A model generated the notes under the pieces. That model ran no database searches and had not been told where the DNA came from. It was given only the letters and a program-made list of their open reading frames with translations. Positions 42,505 to 50,099 of a stretch of DNA of 64,000 nt are shown piece after piece. Position numbers and translations under genes: made by a program. How positions within the stretch are numbered: the first letter of the stretch is position 1; every line of letters begins with the position of its first letter. The DNA is taken from NCBI RefSeq assembly GCF_001905595.1, contig NZ_LIXI01000010.1:62001-126000 (forward strand). Direction: 5' to 3'. The stretch comes from Streptomyces sp. CB00316 (lineage in GTDB: Bacteria > Actinomycetota > Actinomycetes > Streptomycetales > Streptomycetaceae).

Positions 42505-42894
42505 CTAGCTCCCTCGGTAAACGGAGTAGCCGAACGGGTTGAGCAGCAGCGGTACGTGATAGTGCTCGCCCGGGACGACCGCGAACGCGATGGTCACCTC
42601 CGGGAAGAACGCGCCGCTGTCCCTTACGCGGGGGGCGTCCTGCTGCGCCTCGGCTTGCTTCTTGGAAAAGTACGTCTCGGTGTCGAAGTCGAGACGCACA
42701 TGGGTGGTGCCCTCCGGCAGCGCCGGCAGGTCCTTGCAGCGCCCGTCCGCATCGGTCGCGGAGGCTCCGAGCGTCACGTACGGCGCGTCGCCGCCGCTGC
42801 GGGCGGCGAGCGAGACGGCGACGGACGCGGCGGGGCGGCCGATGCTGGTGTCCAGGATGTGCGTGGACACCGATGCGGTCGTGTCGGTACTCAA
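42505..42894 (-). CDS. uraH: 5-hydroxyisourate hydrolase (transthyretin-like)
   Basis: A 129-residue protein that hydrolyses 5-hydroxyisourate to OHCU. The N-terminal STHILDTSIGRPA and the C-terminal YRGS (the family's terminal signature) are both present, with the active-site His in VSTHILD and HYHVPLLLNPFGYS. I propose a TTG start at 42894 because AGGAG lies about 10 nt upstream; a GTG at 42903 would be too close to that site. It is 7 nt upstream of uricase and 20 nt after uraD, in one transcription unit. Confidence 0.93.
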   Translation of the reverse strand: MSTDTTASVSTHILDTSIGRPAASVAVSLAARSGGDAPYVTLGASATDADGRCKDLPALPEGTTHVRLDFDTETYFSKKQAEAQQDAPRVRDSGAFFPEVTIAFAVVPGEHYHVPLLLNPFGYSVYRGS

Positions 42895-42914
42895 GACCGT
42901 CACTCTCCTAGATC

Positions 42915-43451
42915 TCAAGAGTCCTGCACGGGAGCTTCCTCTGCGAGGGTCTCCCGTACGAGACGGGTCAGCCGGATGCGGTTGATCTTGCCCAGTTCGG
43001 CGCGCACGATCTCCCGCTCCTGCTCGGGCGAGTTCCCGATCCGGGACTTCACCGCGTCGCGCATCTGCTCACCGGTGGCGCCGGTGGCACAGATCAGGAA
43101 GACATGTCCGAACCGCTCCTGGTAGGCCAGGTTCAGTTCGAGCATCTCGGTCTTGAGCTCCTCGGAGGCGCCGGCCATCCCCCGCTGCTCGCGGGAGGAG
43201 GTCGGGTCGCCGGGCTTCGGGCGGCCGATCGGCGGGTGGCCCGCCATCGCCTCGGCCAGGTCCTTGGCGGTGAGCTCGGCCATGGCGGCGTCGCTCGCGG
43301 ACAGCAGGGCTTCCTCGGTGGCGTACGGACGACCGGCGAGGACGTTCTCTCCCCAGGCCGCGCTGGCACAGACCTCGTGCAGTACGGGGGTGGCCTCGCC
43401 GTCCGCCAGGGTGTTGAACCGGGTGAGGCCCGGCGTGGAGCTCGAAGTCAC
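42915..43451 (-). CDS. uraD: OHCU decarboxylase
   Basis: A 178-residue enzyme that decarboxylates 2-oxo-4-hydroxy-4-carboxy-5-ureidoimidazoline to S-allantoin. Conserved blocks include CASAAWGENVLAGRPYATEE, AMAGHPPIGRPKPGDPTSSR with the catalytic His (GHPPIG), and YQERFGHVFLICATGATGEQ. GTG 43451 is preceded by GGAG. It is the first gene of the uraD-uraH-uox unit, and the operator-like palindrome at 43525 lies 74 nt upstream of its start. Confidence 0.95.
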   Translation of the reverse strand: MTSSSTPGLTRFNTLADGEATPVLHEVCASAAWGENVLAGRPYATEEALLSASDAAMAELTAKDLAEAMAGHPPIGRPKPGDPTSSREQRGMAGASEELKTEMLELNLAYQERFGHVFLICATGATGEQMRDAVKSRIGNSPEQEREIVRAELGKINRIRLTRLVRETLAEEAPVQDS

Positions 43452-43524
43452 GGGAGCCTCCGTGGCTGTTTTTCGCTGTGCGTTGTTCGGGCTGCGGATA
43501 GCTAACGCCCTCCGCAACACGACG

Positions 43525-43539
43525 TCAACACTTTGTTGA
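43525..43539. promoter_or_regulatory. AllR-type operator upstream of uraD
   Basis: TCAACACTTTGTTGA has perfect 5-bp arms around a 5-nt centre and is in the 163-nt space between the HTH gene and uraD. Spacer bases differ from the other three sites, but the arms are identical to those before allB and catalase. Confidence 0.65.
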
Positions 43540-43614
43540 AATCTCGCGAACGAAGAAAGCCGCCGTCCCGGCATGCGGACAGCGGCTTCCCGGAGGTTCG
43601 GCGGATTCGGCCAA

Positions 43615-44013
43615 CTACTCACCCTTGGCCGAATGTTCCCGGTTCAGATAGTTGTACACGGTGAATCTGGAGACGCCCAGGGCGCCTGCCACGGTCTCCA
43701 CCCCGTGCCGTACGGAGAAGGCACCGCGTGCCTCCAGGGTCCGGACGACGGACTGCTTGGCCTTGCGGTCCAGTTCGGCGAGCGGCATCCCGTGCCGTCT
43801 CTCCAGCGCGGCGAGGATGTGGTCCAGCGAGTCGGAGAGCTGGGGCAGGCGTACGGCTATGACGTCCTGGCCCTCCCACGCGAGCACCACGTCGTCCGGC
43901 TGGGCCTGCTCGGGACCGAGCAGCTCGGCGCCCATCGCGTCGACGAGCGGCTTGACCGCCGATACGAAGGGGTGGTCGACGGTGACCGGAACGTGATCGG
44001 CGGATTCGGTCAC
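43615..44013 (-). CDS. YheO-type helix-turn-helix protein
   Basis: A 132-residue protein. The C-terminal part is a clear DNA-binding domain: KQSVVRTLEARGAFSVRHGV and ETVAGALGVSRFTVYNYLN, matching the HTH_22 domain of YheO-like regulators. The N-terminal half (PLVDAMGAELLGPEQAQPDD, VVLAWEGQDVIAVRLPQLS) is a short ligand-domain-like part. It starts within the stop of the upstream gene (ATGA overlap at 44010) and precedes uraD, so it may be a second regulator of the urate genes beside AllR. Its target is not known. Confidence 0.82.
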   Translation of the reverse strand: MTESADHVPVTVDHPFVSAVKPLVDAMGAELLGPEQAQPDDVVLAWEGQDVIAVRLPQLSDSLDHILAALERRHGMPLAELDRKAKQSVVRTLEARGAFSVRHGVETVAGALGVSRFTVYNYLNREHSAKGE

Positions 44014-44261
44014 TGGACCTCCTCCCCGATCACGTTGACCTGGAGCGACACCCGGGTGGCACCCGAGGCCAGGGCCCGGCGCAGCAGGGAGTCCACGGCG
44101 GTGAGCACCTCGTCCGCGCCCCCTTCCGCCGTGTTGCCGAACGGCCCGACGTCCACGGCGTCGAGTTCGGCGCTCTGGATGACCTCACGGGCCACCACCG
44201 CGTGGGCGGGCGCCTCGTCGAGATCGAAGGGCTCGGTGGTGAATTCCACCCTCAAGCGCAC
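44010..44261 (-). CDS. Small conserved protein of 83 residues, thiamine-binding-like fold possible
   Basis: The sequence alternates strands and helices (MRLRVEFTTEPFDLDEAP, HAVVAREVIQSAELDAVDVG, RVSLQVNVIGEEV), a ferredoxin-like arrangement reminiscent of the DUF77/YkoF-like thiamine-binding group, though I cannot be sure. It is translationally coupled to the downstream HTH gene. This pair next to uraD suggests a ligand-binding or accessory role in purine breakdown. The function is unknown. Confidence 0.7.
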   Translation of the reverse strand: MRLRVEFTTEPFDLDEAPAHAVVAREVIQSAELDAVDVGPFGNTAEGGADEVLTAVDSLLRRALASGATRVSLQVNVIGEEVQ

Positions 44262-44674
44262 TGTGCCTCCCTGATGTCCTCGCCGCGGGTGCGGGAGCGC
44301 GGCTCGGCCACGACTGTAACTCGGAGAGGCGGGTGGGGCCGGAGCCGCCGATGGGGCGGCGGGAGGCCGTGACCGTGGGCGAGGGCAGGGCGGGGTACGG
44401 CGTTCATGCGAGGCACCTCGTGTGGGGGTTCGGCTGCTTCGGATGTGCCGCCACCCTGGCCTGCCAGGCCCCGAGCGGCAAGAAGTGCAACCGCAGTCGC
44501 GTTCTGCGCGACGCGCGTCGGAGCCGGCGGTCAGGCCCCCGTCTGGATGTCCCCCCTGGTCGAGGACGTGATCGCGTCGCCGTGAGCGAAGTCGCCCGGC
44601 GGGATGCCCGGGTGGTGGCCCCCCGGTCCGGGGTGACCTCGGCGGCGGGGCCGAGGGCGAGGCGGGAGACGATC
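44262..44674. other. Gene-free stretch upstream of the remnant
   Basis: Open frames exist on both strands, but none has recognisable sequence or a credible start. No promoter or structure stands out other than general GC-rich hairpins. Confidence 0.45.
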
Positions 44675-44764
44675 ATGACGGCCGTGCTCACCGGGGGTGA
44701 TCCGGCCAAGGAGGCGGCGAGGGCCTCGCAGGACATCAGCCGGGCCATGAACGCCGGTTCCTGA
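44675..44764 (+). other. Possible tail of a sugar-binding protein gene
   Basis: The frame ending at TGA 44762-44764 reads MTAVLTGGDPAKEAARASQD then ISRAMNAGS. An alternating LTGGxxxKEAxxxASxxIxxAxN ending is common at the C-terminus of extracellular solute-binding proteins. Nothing upstream in frame supports a longer gene, so this would be a deletion remnant. The evidence is weak. Confidence 0.25.
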
Positions 44765-44989
44765 CCCGGCCCCACCCGACCCCCAGCCACGGGAAGGAGG
44801 CGTGCCGTGCCGGTCGTCGTCGAACGGATCCCAGCACCCAGCACACCCCGGCGGGGCGGATCTTCCGCTTCGTATGCCCGAAGGGGCTCCTGCCACCGAT
44901 TCAGCACCCCGCCCACCGGGACGAATTTCGTTCCGCCCCCTTGACAGCCCCACCACCCCCCAGGCAATCTTCCGTTAAGCAGAAACTAA

Positions 44990-45006
44990 CTTCCGCAATA
45001 CGGAAG
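44990..45006. promoter_or_regulatory. Palindrome in the hyi leader
   Basis: CTTCCGCAATACGGAAG is a perfect 6-bp inverted repeat around a 5-nt centre, ending 16 nt before the hyi ATG and overlapping the GGAAGGAG ribosome-binding site. A further CTTCCG half-site is at 44969-44974, 21 bp away. TTGACA at 44941-44946 could be the -35 element. The architecture (arm-5-arm) resembles the AllR-type sites, but the arms differ, so a different regulator may act here. Confidence 0.5.
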
Positions 45007-45022
45007 GAGCGCCGACACCCTC

Positions 45023-45862
45023 ATGGGATACCCGGACCAGCGCTTCGATGTGAACCTCTCGATCCTCTTCACGGAACTCCCGCTCCTGGAGCGTCCCGCG
45101 GCAGCCGCCGCGGCGGGCTTCACGGCGGTCGAGCTGTGGTGGCCCTGGATCGAGACCCCGACCCCGCCTCAGGTCGAGCTCGACGCCCTCAAGAAGGCGC
45201 TCGACGACGCCGGCACCCAGCTGGTGGGGCTGAACTTCTACGCCGGACAGCTGCCCGGCCCCGACCGCGGCGCGCTCTCCGTGCCCGGCACGGAGTCGGA
45301 CCGCTTCCGGGCCAACATCGAGGTGGCGGCCGACTTCGCCGCCTCGGTCGGCTGCACGGCGCTCAACGCGCTGTACGGCAACCGCGTCGAAGGCGTGGAC
45401 CCGCAGGTGCAGGACACGCTCGCTCTGGAGAACCTGGTGCTGGCCGCCCGCGCGGCGGACCGTATCGGGGCGATCCTCCTGGTCGAGGCCCTCAACAAGC
45501 CGGAGTCGCCGCTCTATCCGCTGGTCGGCGCACCGGCAGCGATCGAGGTCGTCGACAAGGTCAACGCGGCGACGGGCCTCGGGAACGCCAAGTTCCTCCT
45601 GGACCTGTACCACCTGTCGATGAACGGCGAGGACCTGAGCCAGGTCATCAAGGCGTACGCCGCCAAGACCGGCCACGTCCAGATCGCCGACAACCCGGGC
45701 CGCGGCGCGCCGGGCACCGGCACCCTCCCGCTGGAGCGACTGCTCGACGAGCTGAAGGACGCCGGTTACGCGGGCTGGGTCGGCCTGGAGTACAAGCCGG
45801 GCGACCGGCCGAGCGCCGAGTCCTTCGACTGGCTCCCGGCGTCGGCCCGAGCGGCCGGCTGA
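45023..45862 (+). CDS. hyi: Hydroxypyruvate isomerase
   Basis: A 279-residue TIM-barrel enzyme of the xylose-isomerase-like family that interconverts hydroxypyruvate and tartronate semialdehyde. Landmarks: RFDVNLSILFTELPLLERP, FTAVELWWPWIETPTPPQ, LVEALNKPESPLYPLVG (metal-binding Glu), FLLDLYHLSMNGEDL, VQIADNPGRGAPGTG and YAGWVGLEYKPGDRPSAESF. It is the first gene of a unit with glxR 80 nt downstream. In glyoxylate metabolism tartronate semialdehyde comes from glyoxylate carboligase; that gene is not in this window. Confidence 0.92.
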   Translation: MGYPDQRFDVNLSILFTELPLLERPAAAAAAGFTAVELWWPWIETPTPPQVELDALKKALDDAGTQLVGLNFYAGQLPGPDRGALSVPGTESDRFRANIEVAADFAASVGCTALNALYGNRVEGVDPQVQDTLALENLVLAARAADRIGAILLVEALNKPESPLYPLVGAPAAIEVVDKVNAATGLGNAKFLLDLYHLSMNGEDLSQVIKAYAAKTGHVQIADNPGRGAPGTGTLPLERLLDELKDAGYAGWVGLEYKPGDRPSAESFDWLPASARAAG

Positions 45863-45942
45863 CCAGCTGCGGACGGGCCGGGCGGACCTGAGAGTTGCGC
45901 CCAACCCCCTTACGTACACACGTTTTTCAGGAAGGCACCCTC

Positions 45943-46836
45943 ATGAGCAACAACCTCCCCAAGGTCGCCTGGATCGGTCTCGGCATCATGGGCTCCCCCA
46001 TGTCGGAGAACCTGGTCAAGGCCGGTTACGCCGTCACCGGATACACCCTGGAGCAGGACAAGATCGACCGGCTGGTCGCGGCCGGCGGCAGCGGCGCCCC
46101 CTCGATCGCGGACGCGGTCAGGGACGCGGATGTCGTCATCACGATGGTGCCCGCGTCCCCGCAGGTCGAGGCCATCGCCTACGGCCCCGAGGGCATCCTG
46201 GAGAACGCCAAGCGCGGCGCGCTGCTGGTGGACATGTCCTCCATCACCCCGCAGACCTCGGTGGACCTCGCCAAGAACGCGGCCGAGAAGGGCCTGCGGG
46301 TCCTGGACGCGCCGGTCTCCGGCGGCGAGGCCGGTGCCATCGAGGCGGTGCTGTCCATCATGGTGGGCGGTGAGCAGGCGGACTTCGCTGCCGCGAAGCC
46401 GCTCCTGGAGGCGCTCGGCAAGACCATCGTGCTCTGCGGCCCGCACGGCTCCGGCCAGACGGTGAAGGCGGCCAACCAGCTGATCGTCGCGGTCAACATC
46501 CAGGCGTGCGCCGAGGCCGTGGTCTTCCTGGAGAAGTCCGGGGTGGACCTGGCCGCCGCACTGGACGTCCTCAACGGCGGTCTGGCCGGCTCGACCGTGC
46601 TGACCCGCAAGAAGGACAACTTCCTGAAGCGGGACTTCGCCCCCGGCTTCCGGATCGACCTGCACCACAAGGACATGGGCATCGTGACCGACGCCGCCCG
46701 CAACGTCGGCGCCGCTCTGCCCGTCGGCGGCGTGGTCGCCCAGCTGGTCGCCTCGCTGCGCGCCCAGGGCGACGGCGGCCTGGACCACTCGGCGCTGCTG
46801 CGCTCGGTCGAGCGGCTCTCCGGCTCCCAGGTCTGA
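45943..46836 (+). CDS. glxR: 2-hydroxy-3-oxopropionate (tartronate semialdehyde) reductase
   Basis: A 297-residue beta-hydroxyacid dehydrogenase that reduces tartronate semialdehyde to D-glycerate with NAD(P)H. AGGAAGG precedes the ATG at 45943. The cofactor motif WIGLGIMGSPMSENLVKAGY is at residues 10-29. The family signature VLDAPVSGGEAGAIEAVLSI and the catalytic Lys in SGQTVKAANQLIVAVNIQA are intact, and HKDMGIVTDAARNVGAALP is the C-terminal conserved block. It follows hyi and is 187 nt upstream of catalase; together these are the glyoxylate-to-glycerate part of the allantoin pathway. Confidence 0.93.
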   Translation: MSNNLPKVAWIGLGIMGSPMSENLVKAGYAVTGYTLEQDKIDRLVAAGGSGAPSIADAVRDADVVITMVPASPQVEAIAYGPEGILENAKRGALLVDMSSITPQTSVDLAKNAAEKGLRVLDAPVSGGEAGAIEAVLSIMVGGEQADFAAAKPLLEALGKTIVLCGPHGSGQTVKAANQLIVAVNIQACAEAVVFLEKSGVDLAAALDVLNGGLAGSTVLTRKKDNFLKRDFAPGFRIDLHHKDMGIVTDAARNVGAALPVGGVVAQLVASLRAQGDGGLDHSALLRSVERLSGSQV

Positions 46837-46941
46837 CCCCTCGCTCCGCAAGGAGCCCCACGAACTCCGGGCCGCGGTGGCGCTGACACCTGTCCTGTCG
46901 CGCCCAGGCGCTGCCGCGGCCCGGAACCACACCCTTCGATT

Positions 46942-46956
46942 TCAACAAACTGTTGA
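46942..46956. promoter_or_regulatory. AllR-type operator upstream of catalase
   Basis: TCAACAAACTGTTGA has perfect 5-bp arms and nearly the same spacer as the allB site (GAACT there, AAACT here). It lies 68 nt before the catalase ATG, which suggests that catalase is co-regulated with allantoin genes, presumably to detoxify the uricase peroxide. Confidence 0.7.
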
Positions 46957-47023
46957 CGCCGCCTCGCGGCGAATCTACGCTCCTCAAGCCGTCAGCAGCT
47001 CGTACGAAAGGTCATCCCGCCAC

Positions 47024-48481
47024 ATGGCTAAGCGTGTGCTCACGACCGAGTCAGGCGCCCCGGTCGCCGACAACCAGAACTCCGCCACCGCCGGTGTCGG
47101 TGGACCGATCCTCCTCCAGGACCAGCACCTCCTGGAGAAGCTCGCCCGCTTCAACCGTGAGCGCATCCCGGAGCGCGTGGTCCACGCCCGCGGCTCCGGC
47201 GCGTACGGCTACTTCGAGGTGACCGACGACGTCACCGGCTTCACCCGCGCCGACTTCCTCTCCGAGGTGGGCAAGCGCACCGAGACGTTCATCCGCTTCT
47301 CCACCGTCGCCGACTCGCTCGGTGGCGCGGACGCTGTCCGTGACCCGCGCGGCTTCGCCCTCAAGTTCTATACGAACGAAGGCAATTACGACCTTGTCGG
47401 GAACAACACCCCGGTGTTCTTCATCAAGGACCCGATCAAGTTCCCCGACTTCATCCACTCGCAGAAGCGCGACCCGTTCACGGGCAGGCAGGAGCCGGAC
47501 AACGTCTGGGACTTCTGGGCGCACGCCCCCGAGGCGACGCACCAGGTCACCTGGCTGATGGGCGACCGCGGCATCCCCGCCTCGTACCGCCACATGAACG
47601 GCTACGGCTCGCACACCTACCAGTGGACGAACGCCGAGGGCGAGGCGTTCTTCGTCAAGTACCACTTCAAGACCAACCAGGGTGTGCGCTCCCTCTCCGC
47701 CGAGCAGGCAGCCGAGCTCGTCGGCAAGGACGCCAACTCGCACCAGACGGACCTGCTGCAGGCCATCGAGCGGGGCGTCAACCCGTCCTGGACGCTGCAC
47801 GTCCAGGTGATGCCGGCCGCAGAGGCCGCCGAGTACCGGTTCAACCCGTTCGACCTCACCAAGGTGTGGCCGCACGCCGACTACCCGCTCCAGCGGGTCG
47901 GCCGCCTCGTGCTGAACCGGAACCCGGACAACGTCTTCGCCGAGGTCGAGCAGGCCGCGTTCTCGCCGAACAACTTCGTGCCCGGCATCGGCCCGTCCCC
48001 GGACAAGATGCTCCAGGGCCGGCTGTTCGCCTACGCGGACGCGCACCGCTACCGCCTGGGCGTCAACCACACCCAGCTGCCGGTCAACGCACCCAAGGCG
48101 GCCGAGGTCGACAACTACGGCCGCGACGGGCTGCACGCCACACGTCACGGCTCGCGCCACGACAAGAACTACGAGCCCAACTCGTACGCCGGCCCGGCCC
48201 AGACCGACGCGGCGCTCGCCGCCCCGCTGGCGATCCACGGCTGGACGGGCACGCACGAGGCGCCCGCCCACGCCAAGGACGACGACTTCTTCCAGGCCGG
48301 CGAACTCTTCCGGCTGATGTCGGAGGAGGAGAAGGGCCGGCTGGTCGCCAACATCGCCGGGGGCCTCTCGCAGGTCACCCGCGACGATGTGATCGAGAAG
48401 AACCTCACCCACTTCCACGCGGCCGACACCGACTACGGCAAGCGCGTCGAGGAGGCCGTCCGCGCCCTGCGCGAGGACTGA
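47024..48481 (+). CDS. Monofunctional haem catalase
   Basis: A 485-residue small-subunit (clade 3 type) catalase that splits H2O2. The distal site signature RIPERVVHARGSGAYGYFEV carries the catalytic His, FFIKDPIKFPDFIHSQKRDP the Asn-side channel region, and RLFAYADAHRYRLG the proximal Tyr haem ligand (RxFxYxDxxR). The NADPH-binding region around HRYRLGVNHTQLPVN is also conserved. GAAAGG precedes the ATG at 47024. It is the last gene of the glyoxylate/urate group; its own promoter contains the TCAAC-N5-GTTGA palindrome. Confidence 0.96.
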   Translation: MAKRVLTTESGAPVADNQNSATAGVGGPILLQDQHLLEKLARFNRERIPERVVHARGSGAYGYFEVTDDVTGFTRADFLSEVGKRTETFIRFSTVADSLGGADAVRDPRGFALKFYTNEGNYDLVGNNTPVFFIKDPIKFPDFIHSQKRDPFTGRQEPDNVWDFWAHAPEATHQVTWLMGDRGIPASYRHMNGYGSHTYQWTNAEGEAFFVKYHFKTNQGVRSLSAEQAAELVGKDANSHQTDLLQAIERGVNPSWTLHVQVMPAAEAAEYRFNPFDLTKVWPHADYPLQRVGRLVLNRNPDNVFAEVEQAAFSPNNFVPGIGPSPDKMLQGRLFAYADAHRYRLGVNHTQLPVNAPKAAEVDNYGRDGLHATRHGSRHDKNYEPNSYAGPAQTDAALAAPLAIHGWTGTHEAPAHAKDDDFFQAGELFRLMSEEEKGRLVANIAGGLSQVTRDDVIEKNLTHFHAADTDYGKRVEEAVRALRED

Positions 48482-48493
48482 GCGTTCAAAGCC

Positions 48494-48543
48494 CCTGCCC
48501 GCACCGCGCACCCGGATGAGGGGTGCCGCGCGGCGCGGGCAGG
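48494..48543 (+). terminator. Hairpin after the catalase gene
   Basis: CCTGCCCGC at 48494-48502 pairs with GCGGGCAGG at 48535-48543, and the interior can fold further. It begins 13 nt after the catalase stop codon and marks the boundary between the purine region and the NRPS cluster. Confidence 0.7.
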
Positions 48544-49018
48544 ACGACGAGGCCGCGGCGGCTGTGCGATGCCAGTGCGGTGGTGAAGGACCCGGGGACC
48601 GTCTTCTGACCTGAAGGAGACGCGCTCACCCGGCTCCGATCGCCGCCGCCGCGGTCCCTGTCATACCCCAGCACCACTTCTCCACCACCCCCGAACGAGG
48701 GCGCGGAGTACGGATACGGTCCCGTACTGCGCGCCCTCTTCGGCATGTCCTCGCCCAGGTCCGGGCGCGCTCCCCACGCGTCCCGGCCGGTGGCTTGAAT
48801 CCATATAGACCGCGTACAGAGTCTGCCCAGAGCTCTGCGGGCACTATGGGCGCGCATTGACCGCCTCTGCCGTTCTGGCACACACCCTGCCCGGCACCTC
48901 AGGGCCGTGTGCGGTGCGATACCCCTTCCTCCTCCCTCCTCTCCTCAGCACGACAGACGGCTACCCGCACAGCACATACGGCACGTCACAGTCATCAGGT
49001 GAACACAAGGGGAAGCAG
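48544..49018. other. Upstream region of the NRPS cluster, no gene supported
   Basis: No credible gene lies between the catalase terminator and the HDO gene; open minus-strand frames lack recognisable sequence. The AT-richer stretch around 48795-48815 (GAATCCATATAGACCG) is a possible promoter. The ribosome-binding site AAGGGGAAG precedes the ATG at 49019. I searched for SARP-type heptamer repeats and found none that were convincing. Confidence 0.45.
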
Positions 49019-50065
49019 ATGCTCGAAGTTGGTACCTCCCGGGCCGGGACCGAGCCCGCCACCGGCTTTCTGGCCACCGTCGACGAGGTCACCGCGATAC
49101 TCGCGACGGCCGCCGACAAGGTCGACTCCCAGTTCGCGGGCGACGCTCGCACCGCCCTGCTCGGCCGGGTGGCCGAGATCAACAAGGCGGCGGCCGCCAA
49201 CGACCAACAGGCCCTTTACGCCCAACAGTTCCTGCTCGACCGGGTCTACCGGCTGCACACCAAACTCACCGACCAGGAGACCGCCGAGGGCTCGGTCGTC
49301 GTGCACGAGATCGGCCGGCAGCTGGAGGCCGCGACCGCCGAGGCGCAGGACCGGCTGATCGAGCCGGGGCTGCTGGAGGAAGCGCCCACCGAACCGCGGG
49401 CCTACCTCTCCTGGCTGAAGAAGACCGCCCGTGAGCACCGGGTGTACAAACACCCCTACTACCACGAGTTCATCCGCAACCGGGCCACCGAGTCCGACCT
49501 GCGCAACTACGTGATGCAGGAGTCCGTGGTCGACGGCCGCTTCGACGATCTGCTGGCGATGATGCAGGTCGGTACGGCGGGTGCGGCGAAGATGGAGATC
49601 GCCTCCAACTTCTGGGACGAGATGGGCAACGGGGACCACGCCCAGGTCCATACCACCCTCTTCAACAAGATCTTCGAGGTCTTCGAGATCCCGGACGAGG
49701 AGCTGGAGCGCTCGCTCACCGCCAACTCGCTCCTCAACGGCAACCTGGCCGTCCTGCTGTGCCGCTACCGCGCCCTGTACCCGGAGGCCGTGGGCTACCT
49801 CGGGATGACCGAGTGGATGGCGCCGGACCGGTTCGTCCAGGTCGTGCACGCCTGGGAGCGGCTCGGGCTGCCCGACGTCGGCATCGTCTACCACCGGCTG
49901 CACATCACCATCGACTCCCAGCACGCCCAGGGCTGGTTCCACAACGTGGTGCTGCCCGCCGCCGAGTCCCCCCGGATGCGCCGGGCCATCGCCCGCGGCA
50001 TCCTGTGGCGCCTCAACTCCTCGGCGACGTACCTGGACGAGCGCATGCCGTCGGTCACCGCCTGA
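49019..50065 (+). CDS. Haem-oxygenase-like diiron oxidase (HDO); iron-containing redox enzyme family
   Basis: A 348-residue all-helical enzyme of the PF14518-like superfamily. The C-terminal two thirds has the diiron ligand pattern: Glu168 (VMQESVVDGRF), Glu201 and His211 (WDEMGNGDHAQVHTT), then His295-Asp299-His302 (HITIDSQHAQGWF). The Glu-x9-His and His-x3-Asp-x2-His spacings match the HDO domain of SznF as I remember it. HDOs do N-oxygenation or C-C cleavage of amino acids and fatty acids; HrmI and BelK oxidise the lysine side-chain nitrogen to a nitro group. The next gene encodes a 2OG oxygenase, the same pairing as in hormaomycin and belactosin clusters. I infer that it oxidises an amino acid; lysine is the best guess. 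Confidence 0.82.
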   Translation: MLEVGTSRAGTEPATGFLATVDEVTAILATAADKVDSQFAGDARTALLGRVAEINKAAAANDQQALYAQQFLLDRVYRLHTKLTDQETAEGSVVVHEIGRQLEAATAEAQDRLIEPGLLEEAPTEPRAYLSWLKKTAREHRVYKHPYYHEFIRNRATESDLRNYVMQESVVDGRFDDLLAMMQVGTAGAAKMEIASNFWDEMGNGDHAQVHTTLFNKIFEVFEIPDEELERSLTANSLLNGNLAVLLCRYRALYPEAVGYLGMTEWMAPDRFVQVVHAWERLGLPDVGIVYHRLHITIDSQHAQGWFHNVVLPAAESPRMRRAIARGILWRLNSSATYLDERMPSVTA

Positions 50066-50099
50066 CATTCCGCCACCACCCACCAGGAGGGGAGAGCAC

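Noticed and set aside
44333..44764. A 143-codon plus-strand frame before hyi
   Set aside because: No recognisable sequence except the last 29 codons, and no ribosome-binding site. Only the possible binding-protein tail is recorded.
48486..48881. A 131-codon minus-strand frame upstream of the NRPS cluster
   Set aside because: Composition is Arg/Gly/Pro-rich without structure, and it contains the catalase terminator region. I do not support it as a gene.
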